Positions 16,928 to 25,752 of a stretch of 33,155 bases of DNA are shown piece after piece. The notes below the pieces were generated by a model. The model did no database searches. It was not told the DNA's origin and saw nothing but the letters and a program-made list of their open reading frames with translations. Origin of the DNA: Sphingomonadaceae bacterium (lineage in GTDB: Bacteria; Pseudomonadota; Alphaproteobacteria; Sphingomonadales; Sphingomonadaceae). Where the stretch lies: NCBI GenBank assembly GCA_021300355.1, contig JAJTEF010000037.1, positions 1-33,155 on the forward strand, read 5' to 3'. The translations under genes were made by a program, and so were the position numbers. Position 1 is the stretch's first letter. The number at the start of each line of letters is the position of its first letter.

Positions 16928-17824
16928 ATGATAATCGACACATTGACGTCGCCGGTAATTCTCTTTTTCGTTCTCGGCTTCGTTGCTGCTGCACTTAAAT
17001 CCGACCTCAGCATTCCCGAAGCCTTCGCAAAAGCCATGTCCATCTATCTGATGGCCGCCATTGGCTTAAAGGGCGGCGTTGAGGTTTCGAACAGCGGCGT
17101 TACTGCAGAAGTGGCCGCTGCCGCGTTGGCAGGCCTAGCCCTCAGCTTTCTTTTGCCGGTCATCGCATTTGCTTTGCTTCGGCAATTTGGGGTTACGTTC
17201 GTTACCGCAAAAGAAATCCTCACCGGCCAAGGTCTCGGCCCAGCAGGCTATATGGTCGCCGTTCTTGCATTGATGGAAACCCCCGCCATTATTTCGGGCC
17301 TTATGCTGGCACGGCGCGGCGACAAAGATACGGCCGAAAAATCCTCCACGCCATGGCACGAAGTCCTCACCAATGCCTCGGTTATGATTTTGGTCGGCAG
17401 CTTCATCATTGGTATTGTTGCCGGCAGCGATGGCTTCGCGCCGATCAAGCCGCTGTTTGATACCGGCTTCCGCGGCGTGCTTTGCTTGTTCCTGCTCGAT
17501 ATGGGGCTGATCGCAGCACGGCGGCTTATCCAGTCACGTAAGATGAACCTTCGCTTGGTTAGCCTCGCTATTGTCATACCTTTGTTGAATGGAGCAATTG
17601 GCACAATTATCGGAACATTGGTCGGGCTGGACGTTGCGTCGGCCGCTACGCTTGGCATTTTGGCGGCAAGTGCCTCGTACATTGCCGTTCCGGCAGCAAT
17701 GCGGCTTGCCCTACCCAAAGCCGACCCCGGAATTTACCTCAGCATGTCACTGGGCGTAACCTTTCCTTTCAACATCATCTTTGGCATCAGCATTTTTGCG
17801 GCATTCGCCAAAGCAATAGGATGA
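16928..17824 (+). CDS. SbtA-type sodium-dependent bicarbonate permease
   Basis: This is an integral membrane protein of about 298 residues with roughly ten hydrophobic segments, of the Sbt_1 family (PF05982) founded by cyanobacterial SbtA, a Na+/HCO3- symporter. Recognisable parts are the first helix [15 protein letters not shown] followed by KSDLSIPEA, the conserved [21 protein letters not shown] and the internal repeat ending [20 protein letters not shown]. Two ATGs are adjacent (16925 and 16928); 16928 was chosen because AAAGAGG sits 5 bases before it. The PII-like gene follows after 3 bases and the carbonic anhydrase after that, which strongly supports bicarbonate as substrate (inference). 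Confidence 0.88.
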   Translation: MIIDTLTSPVILFFVLGFVAAALKSDLSIPEAFAKAMSIYLMAAIGLKGGVEVSNSGVTAEVAAAALAGLALSFLLPVIAFALLRQFGVTFVTAKEILTGQGLGPAGYMVAVLALMETPAIISGLMLARRGDKDTAEKSSTPWHEVLTNASVMILVGSFIIGIVAGSDGFAPIKPLFDTGFRGVLCLFLLDMGLIAARRLIQSRKMNLRLVSLAIVIPLLNGAIGTIIGTLVGLDVASAATLGILAASASYIAVPAAMRLALPKADPGIYLSMSLGVTFPFNIIFGISIFAAFAKAIG

Positions 17825-17827
17825 TTT

Positions 17828-18139
17828 ATGATTCAAACTGTCAGCCGTAAGCGGATCGAAATTCTGGTGGATACGCCGCTTGTGCCGCGTGTTGTCGCGC
17901 AATTGAAAGCGGTCGATATATCTGGCTGGAGCGTGATTCACGTCGATTCTGGCGGTGGCCGCGCCGGTGCATGGCAAGATGACGATGTCACGGGCGCAAG
18001 CGCCAAAACCATCGTGCTTGCCATTGCATCCGAAGCCAAGACATCCGGCTTGATTGAAGCGATTGCGCCATTGCTGGACAGCTATGGTATGTTGCTCACC
18101 ATCGGCGATGTGCAGGTTGTGCGTGGGGAAAGATTTTAA
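17828..18139 (+). CDS. PII-like (SbtB/CPII-type) signalling protein
   Basis: This 103-residue protein has the ferredoxin-like fold pattern of the PII/CutA superfamily: RKRIEILVDTPLVPRVVAQLKAV (beta-alpha), a T-loop region SGGGRAGAWQDDDVTGASAK, then KTIVLAIASE, a second helix and the final strand GDVQVVRGERF. Standard GlnB features, such as the T-loop uridylylation Tyr51 context, are absent. Cyanobacterial SbtB binds adenine nucleotides including cAMP and gates SbtA; proteobacterial CPII-type relatives bind ADP/AMP and bicarbonate. The C-terminal CxxxxC redox loop of some SbtB proteins is missing. Position between permease and carbonic anhydrase (3-base gap before, TAATG overlap after) points to control of bicarbonate uptake (inference). 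Confidence 0.85.
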   Translation: MIQTVSRKRIEILVDTPLVPRVVAQLKAVDISGWSVIHVDSGGGRAGAWQDDDVTGASAKTIVLAIASEAKTSGLIEAIAPLLDSYGMLLTIGDVQVVRGERF

Positions 18140-18762
18140 TGCCCGAATTTGCTGTGCTGGTTGAAGGATATCGCCGCTTCAAATCCGACGCTTATGTCCG
18201 CCAAAAAGCGCGCTATGATGAGCTCGCCAATGACGGTCAGGCGCCCCCAATCATGATCATTTCATGCTGTGACAGCAGGGTCGATCCAGCAACCGTTTTC
18301 GACACAAAGCCCGGCCAAGTGTTCGCGTTGCGCAATGTGGCAAGCCTTGTTCCGCCTTATGAGATTGGCGGGGGTTTACATGGTGTGTCCGCTGCCATTG
18401 AATTTGGGGTAATGGGATTGGAAGTGCGGCACATTGTTGTGCTTGGTCACGCCCAGTGCGGCGGCATTAAAGCATCATTAGAAGGTGCGAATATCGGCCA
18501 CGGGGGGCACAGCTTCATTGATGGCTGGGTCGACATTATCCGCCCTGCCCGCGAAAAGATTTTAGCATCCGCATCTGACGACCCCCAACATGATTTGGAA
18601 CTGGACGCCATAAGGGTGAGTTTGAAAAACCTGCGCACATTTCCATTCATTGAAGAGCGCGAGCAATCCGGCCAGCTGAAGCTACATGGTGCCTATTTCG
18701 GCATCGCCGACGGCATCCTTCACGTGCTCAACGACCAAACTGACCAGTTTGAGGCTCAATGA
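18139..18762 (+). CDS. Beta-class carbonic anhydrase
   Basis: The enzyme interconverts CO2 and bicarbonate in the cytoplasm. In the 207-residue protein, the zinc ligands are C43, H104 and C107, and the D45/R47 dyad in ISCCDSRVDP is the beta-class signature; LRNVASLVPPYE and GHAQCGGI are also typical. The start shares one base with the stop codon of the PII-like gene (TAATG), and the stop codon overlaps the next start as ATGA, so the whole set is tightly coupled. Role with the upstream genes: imported bicarbonate can be balanced with CO2, for example for carboxylases such as acetyl-CoA, PEP or pyruvate carboxylase (inference). Confidence 0.95.
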   Translation: MPEFAVLVEGYRRFKSDAYVRQKARYDELANDGQAPPIMIISCCDSRVDPATVFDTKPGQVFALRNVASLVPPYEIGGGLHGVSAAIEFGVMGLEVRHIVVLGHAQCGGIKASLEGANIGHGGHSFIDGWVDIIRPAREKILASASDDPQHDLELDAIRVSLKNLRTFPFIEEREQSGQLKLHGAYFGIADGILHVLNDQTDQFEAQ

Positions 18763-19388
18763 CCCATCAGGTCGCCTTGCCCGCCTTTTATAACGACCTT
18801 GACGCGAGTTTTGCCGAAGCGTGGAATGTCGTTGCAGCCGGTGTACCGGACAGGAACAGCCCCGCACACACGCCGACCGTCGGTACCGTTGATGCGAACG
18901 GCACGCCGCAATTGCGCATTATGATATTGCGCGCTGTGTCGCGTGATAGCCGAAGCTTGCGCTTTCATACCGACGCACGGTCCGACAAGATCACGCAATT
19001 GCAGCACAAAGCGGCGGCCAGCGTTTTGTTCTATGACCCTGCGGCAAAGGCGCAGATCCGGCTATCCGGTCGCGCCCATATTGCCGCGCAAGGCGATGTC
19101 GCAGATATAGCCTGGTCCGGTTCAACGCCATTTGCCCGCCGCTGTTATATGGCCGAAGCGGCCCCCGGGACACCGATTGCGCAACCTTCATCAGGATTGC
19201 CCGAATGGATTGAAGGCAAACAGCCAGAAGAAGAACAATTGGCCGATTACCGCGGCAATTTTGCGGCTTTGATGTTTCAAGTGGACAGCATTGAATGGTT
19301 ATATCTGGCCAATGCAGGGCACCGGCGCGCAAAATGGCATTGGGACCAAACGCAAAATCTATGGCTTGGGAACTGGCTGGTTCCCTAA
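18759..19388 (+). CDS. PNPOx-like FMN-binding split-barrel protein
   Basis: This 209-residue protein resembles the pyridoxamine 5'-phosphate oxidase-like FMN-binding family (Alr4036/PF12766 type). It shows TVGTVDANGTPQLRIMILRAV (first split-barrel strands), SLRFHTDARSDKITQL (phosphate-binding RSxK pattern), ASVLFYDPAAKAQIRLSGRA, and a tryptophan-rich end (RAKWHWDQTQNLWLGNWLVP). It is not the canonical PdxH, whose C-terminal R-x-H motif is absent. The ATG overlaps the carbonic anhydrase stop as ATGA. Why a flavin protein is attached to a bicarbonate module is not clear; it may simply share the promoter. Confidence 0.82.
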   Translation: MTHQVALPAFYNDLDASFAEAWNVVAAGVPDRNSPAHTPTVGTVDANGTPQLRIMILRAVSRDSRSLRFHTDARSDKITQLQHKAAASVLFYDPAAKAQIRLSGRAHIAAQGDVADIAWSGSTPFARRCYMAEAAPGTPIAQPSSGLPEWIEGKQPEEEQLADYRGNFAALMFQVDSIEWLYLANAGHRRAKWHWDQTQNLWLGNWLVP

Positions 19389-19414
19389 ACCGCGGCACAT
19401 TATCCTAATGGCCA

Positions 19415-19460
19415 AAGCGCCCTCCTCTGCTGCATTGGCGTTGCAGAGGAGGGTTCGCTT
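19415..19460. terminator. Strong hairpin between convergent genes
   Basis: An 11-bp perfect stem (CCCTCCTCTGC at 19420-19430 with GCAGAGGAGGG at 19443-19453, 12-base loop) is extended by AAGCG/CGCTT past a two-base bulge. It lies between the stop codons of the PNPOx-like gene (+) and ettA (-). No T-run follows on either strand, so it could be a bidirectional terminator of non-standard form or an RNA 3'-end stabiliser. Confidence 0.6.
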
Positions 19461-19470
19461 CATGCCATCA

Positions 19471-21150
19471 TTAACGCGTCATCTTCTTATAGGTTGCACG
19501 ATGCGGACGGGTGGCTTCGTCGCCAAGGCGGGCGATTTTGTCTTCTTCGTATGATTCAAAGTTGCCTTCAAACCATTCGACATGGCTGTCGCCTTCAAAC
19601 GCAAGGATATGCGTTGCAAGACGGTCAAGGAAGAAGCGGTCATGGCTGATGACCACGGCGCAACCTGCGAAGCTTTCCAACGCTTCTTCAAGAGCCGAAA
19701 GTGTTTCCACGTCCAAATCGTTGGTCGGTTCGTCGAGCAGAAGCACGTTGCCGCCTTGCTTCAACATCTTCGCCATGTGCACGCGGTTGCGTTCACCACC
19801 GGACAATAAACCAACCTTTTTCTGCTGGTCGGTCCCCTTGAAATTGAATGCACCAACATAAGCGCGGGTCGGCGTTTCATGCTTGCCTAACTTCATAAAG
19901 TCGGCGCCGCCCGAAATTTCTTCCCACACATTCTTGTTGGGGTCGAGATCATCGCGGCTTTGGTCGACAAAGCCCAAACGGACGGTTTCGCCGATTTCAA
20001 CTTCACCAGAATCGGGCACTTCCTGACCGGTGATAAGGCGGAACAACGTCGATTTACCCGCACCGTTCGGACCAATGACGCCCACAATGCCGCCCTGCGG
20101 AATGGTGAAGGACAGGTTTTCAAAGAGCAATTTGTCACCATAAGCTTTGGTGACATTTTTGACCTCAATAACCTTGCTGCCCAAACGCTCAGGTATCTGA
20201 ATGACGATCTGCGCCTTGCCCGGGGTGCGGTTTTCTTGCGCCTCGACCAGCTGGTCAAAGGATTTAATACGCGCTTTCGATTTGGTTTGCCGGGCCTTTG
20301 GACTTTGCCGGATCCACTCCAGCTCGTCCTTAATCGCCTTTTGACGGCCGGCGTCTTCACGCGATTCCTGCTCCAGACGCTTCGCCTTCTTTTCGAGATA
20401 GGTCGAATAATTGCCTTCATAGACAAAGTAACGACCGCGATCGAGCTCAAGGATCCAGCTGACGACATTATCCAAGAAATAGCGATCGTGGGTCACGAGA
20501 ATGACGTTGCCCTTATAATCGACCAGATGCTTTTCCAGCCATGCAACCGACTCTGCGTCCAAGTGGTTGGTCGGTTCGTCGAGCAGCAATATGTCTGGCT
20601 TTTCCAGCAACAGCCGCGTCAGCGCGATACGGCGCTTTTCACCGCCCGACAGGCTGGTGACAGGGCTATCGCCGGGGGGGCAACGCAGCGCGTCCATGGC
20701 AAGCTCCAGCTGGCTATCGAGCGACCAGCCATCGACGGCATCAATCTTTTCCTGAAGCGTGCCCATTTCTTCCATGAGCGCGTCAAAGTCGGCATCCTCG
20801 GGCGGATCGCCCATGATGGTCGAAATTTCGTTAAAACGATCCACAAGGTCGGCAACCGCACGAACGCCGTCCATGACGTTTTCCTTGACCGTTTTGTTCG
20901 GGTCAAGCTCTGGCTCCTGCGCGAGATAGCCGACGCGTATATGTTCGCCGGGCCACGCTTCGCCCGTAAACTCTGTGTCCATTCCGGCCATGATTTTCAT
21001 CAGCGTGGATTTACCCGTGCCGTTTGGCCCAACAATGCCGATCTTTGCATCCGGATAGAATTGCAGATTGATGTTGTTGAGGACGGGCTTGCTTGCGCCG
21101 GGGAAGGTTTTCGTCATTCCCTTCATTACGAAGCTATATTGGGCTGCCAT
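19471..21150 (-). CDS. ettA: Energy-dependent translational throttle protein EttA (ABC-F)
   Basis: EttA is an ABC-F ATPase without membrane parts that binds the ribosomal E site and gates the first elongation step according to ATP/ADP level. The 559 residues carry two ABC domains: Walker A GPNGTGKST (41-49) with signature LSGGEKRRIALTRLLLEKP and Walker B LLLDEPTNHLD, then Walker A GPNGAGKST with LSGGERNRVHMAKML and LLLDEPTNDLD. The charged linker between them (WIRQSPKARQTKSKAR) and the arm after the first Walker A match EttA rather than Uup or ABCF resistance proteins. It is a single-gene unit, convergent with the bicarbonate operon and divergent from the M28 peptidase. Confidence 0.95.
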   Translation of the reverse strand: MAAQYSFVMKGMTKTFPGASKPVLNNINLQFYPDAKIGIVGPNGTGKSTLMKIMAGMDTEFTGEAWPGEHIRVGYLAQEPELDPNKTVKENVMDGVRAVADLVDRFNEISTIMGDPPEDADFDALMEEMGTLQEKIDAVDGWSLDSQLELAMDALRCPPGDSPVTSLSGGEKRRIALTRLLLEKPDILLLDEPTNHLDAESVAWLEKHLVDYKGNVILVTHDRYFLDNVVSWILELDRGRYFVYEGNYSTYLEKKAKRLEQESREDAGRQKAIKDELEWIRQSPKARQTKSKARIKSFDQLVEAQENRTPGKAQIVIQIPERLGSKVIEVKNVTKAYGDKLLFENLSFTIPQGGIVGVIGPNGAGKSTLFRLITGQEVPDSGEVEIGETVRLGFVDQSRDDLDPNKNVWEEISGGADFMKLGKHETPTRAYVGAFNFKGTDQQKKVGLLSGGERNRVHMAKMLKQGGNVLLLDEPTNDLDVETLSALEEALESFAGCAVVISHDRFFLDRLATHILAFEGDSHVEWFEGNFESYEEDKIARLGDEATRPHRATYKKMTR

Positions 21151-21264
21151 GGGCTTTAATTCCTGTGTTGCATTACTTTTGATTTGGCCGCTTCCCTAGC
21201 TATCTGCGCGTTTCGCCGCAAGGTGGGATTGCAAATCGCGGCGATGCGATTAAGCCTGCCAAGC

Positions 21265-22662
21265 ATGAAGAAAAACATACTCTTGCTCGCCGCAGCCTCC
21301 ACGCTGTTCCTTTCGCCATCATTCGCACTGGGCGCGCCTGCGTCGCCGGACAGTGCGTCAGTCGCATCGATCCGCGACAAAGCGTTGCAGAATGATAGTT
21401 TCGCCTATGACATCGTCGAAGGGCTCACGACCGAAATCGGCCCGCGGCAGGGCGGCACCGAAGCCGAAGCGCGCGCGCGGACTTGGTCGGTCAGCAAACT
21501 AAAGGCACTCGGATTTGATAATGTCCGCGTCGAGGAATATCAGATGCCCACATGGGTGCGCGGCGAAGAAACCGCAGCCATCGTCGCGCCGTTTACGCAG
21601 AAACTCGCCATTGCCGCATTGGGCAATAGCGGCAGCACCGGTGAAGCCGGGCTCGAAGCTGAAATCGTATATTTTCCGACGATTGATGAACTGCGCGCAG
21701 CGCCCGATGGCAGCTTGAGAGGCAAGATTGCTTTTGTCAGTCACAATATGAAAGCCACGCAGGATGGCAGCAGCTACGGTGCATTTGGCCCTGCCCGCTT
21801 TGTCGGCCCGAACATCGCCGCGAAAAAGGGTGCTGCGGCCATCGTCATCCGTTCAATCGGAACCGATTATCATCGCAACCCGCACACGGGGAACACCAAC
21901 TTTGACCCCGGCGTCACGCCCATTCCGGCTGGTGCATTATCGATACCCGACGCGGAAAATCTGGAGCGTATGATTGCGCGCGGTAAGCCGGTGCGGTTGA
22001 AGTTAAAGCTGACCCCAAAAAATGTCGGGATGCAGACGTCTGGCAACGTTTTGGCCGAAGTTAAGGGTTCCAACCCCGATCTTCCCATGATTGTCATCGC
22101 CTGCCATCTCGACAGCTGGGACCTTGGGACCGGCGCCATTGATGACGCCGCAGGTTGCGGCATCATCGGGGCAGCGGCCAAGCATCTGAAATCCATGGGC
22201 CAACCCAAGCGCACCGTGCGCCTGTTGTGGGCTGGCGCTGAAGAAGTCGGCATTTGGGGCGGCCGGGATTATGGCGAAAAGCATGCCACTGAACCACATG
22301 CCCTCGCCATGGAATCGGATTTCGGCGCTGGCAAAGTCTGGGCCGTGGATTTCCGCTTGCCCGAAAGCGCGGCGGCGCTTCGCGGCCAGATCGTTTCTGC
22401 ATTGGCCCCGCTGGGCGTTGTTCCGCGCAAGGAATTGGCCGGCGGCGGCGCGGATGTTGGCGCGATAATCGCCGCGCAGAAATTGGGTATCATTGACCTG
22501 CAGCAAGATGGCACGAAATATTTTGACCTGCACCACACGCCAGACGACACGCTCGACAAGATCGACAAAGCCGAATTGCGTCAAAACGTCGCGGCATGGG
22601 TTGCAACCTTGGCGCTCGTTGCAAATTATGACGGCGAACTAAAGCCAGAGGCAGCGCGTTGA
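21265..22662 (+). CDS. Exported M28 family zinc peptidase
   Basis: This is a secreted or periplasmic metallopeptidase of family M28, closest in look to the carboxypeptidase Q/PGCP-like group. The 465-residue protein starts with a signal peptide (MKKNILLLAAASTLFLSPSFALGA), then a PA domain (about residues 120-235) inserted before the catalytic core. Zinc-site motifs are CHLDSWDLGTGAIDDAAG, WAGAEEVGIWGG, MESDFG and FDLHHTPDDTLDKI. ATG 21265 was chosen because the signal peptide begins there; ATG 21244 seven codons upstream is also possible. The stop codon overlaps the next start as TTGA. Confidence 0.92.
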   Translation: MKKNILLLAAASTLFLSPSFALGAPASPDSASVASIRDKALQNDSFAYDIVEGLTTEIGPRQGGTEAEARARTWSVSKLKALGFDNVRVEEYQMPTWVRGEETAAIVAPFTQKLAIAALGNSGSTGEAGLEAEIVYFPTIDELRAAPDGSLRGKIAFVSHNMKATQDGSSYGAFGPARFVGPNIAAKKGAAAIVIRSIGTDYHRNPHTGNTNFDPGVTPIPAGALSIPDAENLERMIARGKPVRLKLKLTPKNVGMQTSGNVLAEVKGSNPDLPMIVIACHLDSWDLGTGAIDDAAGCGIIGAAAKHLKSMGQPKRTVRLLWAGAEEVGIWGGRDYGEKHATEPHALAMESDFGAGKVWAVDFRLPESAAALRGQIVSALAPLGVVPRKELAGGGADVGAIIAAQKLGIIDLQQDGTKYFDLHHTPDDTLDKIDKAELRQNVAAWVATLALVANYDGELKPEAAR

Positions 22663-22895
22663 AACACGCCTTTGTCTTGGCGCTCATGCTTATGGTTGGG
22701 GGCTGTGGTGATACGGCCCCAACCGAAGCGGGCAAGACCGATGACGCGGACACACCAGAGGCCGTGCAGAAAAAGGAGCTGGCCGCACAAAAGCTGAGCA
22801 TTGAACAAGCCGCGGAAGAAGCCACGAAGCTGATTGAGGCGGATGCAAAGGCTGAAATTGATGCGGCCAATGCAAGCGGCGGCGTGGCGCAGTAA
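22659..22895 (+). CDS. Small predicted lipoprotein with charged coiled-coil
   Basis: The 78-residue product has a signal peptide ending in a lipobox-like VGGC (Cys at residue 16), so it is probably lipid-anchored. The mature part is rich in Ala, Glu, Lys and Asp with a helical stretch (AVQKKELAAQKLSIEQAAEEATKL) that could form a coiled coil. The start is a TTG overlapping the M28 peptidase stop codon (TTGA); the internal ATGs would leave too short a signal peptide. I do not recognise a family. Coupling to an exported peptidase hints at a shared compartment. Confidence 0.7.
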   Translation: MKHAFVLALMLMVGGCGDTAPTEAGKTDDADTPEAVQKKELAAQKLSIEQAAEEATKLIEADAKAEIDAANASGGVAQ

Positions 22896-23029
22896 GCTCC
22901 CGACGGACCGGTCACCGACGACCGTCAAATATCCGCCAAAATGACTCTGCGGCCATATGATGAGCGGTCACCGCACATGCCGTACGCGGTTACGCCACTG
23001 CTATCCGTGATCAAATTGGAATTCCGAAG

Positions 23030-23109
<80 letters not shown>

Positions 23110-23176
23110 ACATGGGATCACTGGTATAACAATGTCCGCGCGGCTGGCTGCCTGCCAGACTTCACAAAAGTGAAAC

Positions 23177-23253
23177 TGGTGGGCCCGGAGGGACTCGAAC
23201 CCCCGACCTAGCCGTTATGAGCGGCCAGCTCTAACCAACTGAGCTACAGGCCC
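23177..23253 (-). tRNA. tRNA with CAU anticodon, probably tRNA-Ile2
   Basis: A 77-base cloverleaf with encoded CCA lies on the minus strand. Acceptor GGGCCTG pairs with CGGGCCC with one G-T pair, and the anticodon loop is CTCATAA (anticodon CAT). A CAT tRNA may be elongator Met, initiator Met or Ile2, where TilS converts C34 to lysidine. The pairs C4-G69 and C5-G68, known TilS determinants, are present, and the first base pairs with its partner, unlike initiator tRNA. Ile2 is therefore favoured, elongator Met is the alternative. Confidence 0.85.
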
Positions 23254-23427
23254 TGACCGGCTCGCCAACTGCCTGCGGGCCGATAGCCGAACTTTGGGCG
23301 CGCTTGCAAGCCTTTATCTCATCAAAAAGATATAAATCGGCTCGCCTTGACGATTTCCGCCATCGTTGGTGGTCGAACGCCGCTATTCCGCAAGCGACCA
23401 AATATGCCCCACTGCCCCGCCATGTCA

Positions 23428-25062
23428 TTATCGTTCTTCGTCCATTAATCCGGTTCGCCCTTCATTGACGGCTGGAAGCGACACAATCAGCGCTTGATTG
23501 TAAAAACGTAAATCCCCGCCAACATTTCGGGCAAGGCTGCGCACGAGGCGTAACGAAAAGCCGAGCCCAAGCAATGGCGCGTCATGAGATTCATCGAGCG
23601 GACCGGAACCGAAAAGCTCGCTCTCGTCCATGTCGGCAAGCTTTTTCGGCAAGCTAAGCACGAAACGGTTAACCGCGTTTGACCCAGGCTCCGTCCGGAA
23701 ACGACCATCAAGGATTTCGCCAGCCTCGCAGCCGATAATCACTGCGGACAACAGCCGTTAAAAAAGACGTTCTGCCACATCGCTTTCCAACGCAAAGGGG
23801 CGCACCGGATGGGCATGGACCAAGTTCAGGGTAACGTGCAATGCGTCGCTCAGTTCGCGGAGGCGATCTGCCAACCGAAGCGAAAGCCACGCGCAATCGG
23901 TTGAGCCAACCTCCGTAACATAGGTTCCGGTCTCAATTTTTGCAGCGGTTGAAAGATCATCAAAGCCCGACAGCAGGCGCTGGGCATCGTGCAGGATGTT
24001 ACCGGCTATTGTGCGATATTCCTCGGTCACGGGTCCAAAGAGTTGCTGTTCAATGATTTCGGAAAAGCCAATAATCGCGCTCAACGGCGTACGCAGTTCG
24101 TGGATCAATTGCTGGATATTTTCCGCGTAATGCGTGTCACCTTCCGGAATGTGCGCGACTTCCGCGAGATTGGGGCGACGCAATATCCCGCGATAGCCTT
24201 TGAAGCGGCCGCTTGCAGGTTCAAAAAACGGTGCCGCGTTGATCCGCCAGTCCCCCGCAATCGCGGGCGCGCCGCACAGGCGCATGCGCGCATTTTCAAG
24301 CGGCATTTTTTGCCGAAAGGCAGCGGCGCCAGAGGCATCTGGTCCAGGCCCTGCGTCAAATGCGGGCTCCGTGATATTCACGCCAACAACCGCCCCCGCA
24401 GGCGCGCCTTCAATCCAGCTGATGGTGCCATATTCGTCGGTTTCGAAGCGTATTTCGTCAATGGGTTCGGCAAACGAAACAACCCGTTCGATAGACGCCT
24501 CGGCCGGTATTTCAGCCGGGTCGTGACGTTCCCGCTCAACCCGCAATTTTTCGATGCGGTCAACAATGTCGCGCATTTGCAAAACGTGCGGTGCACGCAC
24601 GACCGTCTGCGCCTCGGCTGTGCCAAGGGCCAGCGCGAAGTCTGCAGAAGAGCTTGATCGAAGCGCATGCAGGGTCATGGGGCCAATGTCCCCGCGGTTG
24701 CGCGAGAACCCGCGCGCACGAGTGGACATATGGGGGACGATGTCCGCCCATTCGGTATCACTCAGCCGCGCGCCACTGACCGCCGCTGCGGCAACCGCCG
24801 GAACATCACCCGACAGCAGCAATACCAAAGGCGCAGAACGCAGTCGCCCAGACAAGGCACGTACACATTGTTCGCGCACCGTTGCGGGAACAATGTCCAT
24901 AAACTGCCGCGCTTTGTGTAAGCCGGAGGCGACCGCAGCCGGGTCAAAGTCCCAAGGGTTTTGCGCTAATATATCAACCAGTTGCTGCCATTTGGTAGGC
25001 AAGCCAATGCCGTCATCGTCCGCCTGACGCAAAGTGGCTTCAAGGCGGTCGTCAAAGCGCAA
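23428..25062 (-). pseudogene. Cytoplasmic PAS-type sensor histidine kinase broken by in-frame TAA
   Basis: The first part, 434 codons from TTG 25062 (AGGA 9 bases before it), has an all-helical N-terminal half, a PAS-like region (about 200-300) and a HisKA helix with H321 in LIHELRTPLSAIIGFSEII. It stops at TAA 23758-23760 just inside the ATPase domain (DVAERLF-stop). The same reading frame continues for about 109 codons (RLLSAVIIGCEAGE) and holds the G2 box LLGLGFSLRLVRSLARNVGG and a closing strand. The two parts are in one frame, so this is a nonsense mutation, not a frameshift; CAA to TAA would explain it. The truncated kinase would lack ATP binding and be inactive. No adjacent response regulator is present. 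No membrane segment is seen. Confidence 0.82.
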
Positions 25063-25171
25063 ATTCGCACATCCTAATGCTATATTATCCGTGGTGTGGC
25101 CGCGGGATAAACCGATATCAGGACGTGCGAAAGCGACAAAATTGGTGCGTCACACTTTGGGACAATTGCAA

Positions 25172-25191
25172 TATAATATAATTATATTATA
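25172..25191. promoter_or_regulatory. 20-bp perfect AT palindrome upstream of the Lrp-type gene
   Basis: Half-site TATAATATAA is followed directly by its exact complement TTATATTATA. It contains -10-like hexamers on both strands and lies in the divergent region between the kinase pseudogene and the Lrp/AsnC gene, 36 bases before the start codon. TTGCAA or TTGGGA upstream could serve as -35. Lrp-family regulators often bind AT-rich dyads in their own promoter, so this is a candidate autoregulatory operator. Confidence 0.5.
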
Positions 25192-25227
25192 AAGCGGGGG
25201 CATTATCGAAATGGAAATAACAAGATC

Positions 25228-25704
25228 ATGGCTAATATGAACCTAGATGCGATAGATATGAAGCTTTTGGCGGAATTGCAGGCTGATGGTCGCATTACCA
25301 ATGTGGAACTTGCATCCAAGGTTGGGTTGACTGCCCCGCCATGCTTGCGGCGTATGCGCGCGTTGGAACAGTCTGGGACGATTAAGTCCTACCACGCAGA
25401 TGTCGACGCAAGTGCCTTGGGATATACAATCACCGTGTTTGCGATGGTCAGCTTGAAAAGTCAGGCTGAAGAAGATCTGAAGGCATTTGAACAACATGTT
25501 CGGGCGCTCCCCGATGTGCGCGAGTGTCATATGCTGAATGGCGAAATTGACTTCATCCTCAAAATCGTTGCGCGCGATCTGCAGTCATTTCAGGAATTTC
25601 TGACATCGCAGTTAACGTCCGCGCCCAATGTCAGCAGCGTAAAAACGTCGCTGACCATTCGTACCGCAAAAGACGAACCGGGCGTACCCATACCGATGGC
25701 ATAA
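25228..25704 (+). CDS. Lrp/AsnC family transcription regulator
   Basis: The 158-residue protein has an N-terminal helix-turn-helix (IDMKLLAELQADGRITNVELASKVGLTAPPCLRRMRALEQSGTI) and a C-terminal RAM domain (VFAMVSLKSQAEEDLKAFEQHVRALPDVRECHMLNGEIDFILKI) that binds an amino acid and builds octamers. The family regulates amino-acid metabolism; the specific ligand is unknown. ATG 25228 is followed by a second possible start at 25237. A perfect AT palindrome lies upstream, and a bidirectional terminator lies one base after the stop codon. Confidence 0.92.
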   Translation: MANMNLDAIDMKLLAELQADGRITNVELASKVGLTAPPCLRRMRALEQSGTIKSYHADVDASALGYTITVFAMVSLKSQAEEDLKAFEQHVRALPDVRECHMLNGEIDFILKIVARDLQSFQEFLTSQLTSAPNVSSVKTSLTIRTAKDEPGVPIPMA

Positions 25705-25705
25705 A

Positions 25706-25733
25706 AAAAGGGCCCGATTGCTCAGGCCCTTTT
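25706..25733. terminator. Bidirectional intrinsic terminator
   Basis: AAAAGGGCC and GGCCCTTTT form a 9-bp stem around a 10-base loop. The seven-A run on the left acts as the T-run for the minus strand, and TTTT closes it on the plus strand. It sits between the Lrp-type gene (+) and the TPR-like gene (-), ending both. Confidence 0.85.
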
Positions 25734-25752
25734 CAATCAATTATCGCAAAGC

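Noticed and set aside
19960-21159. Open frame of 399 codons opposite ettA
   Set aside because: Antisense to both conserved ABC domains; no motif of its own.
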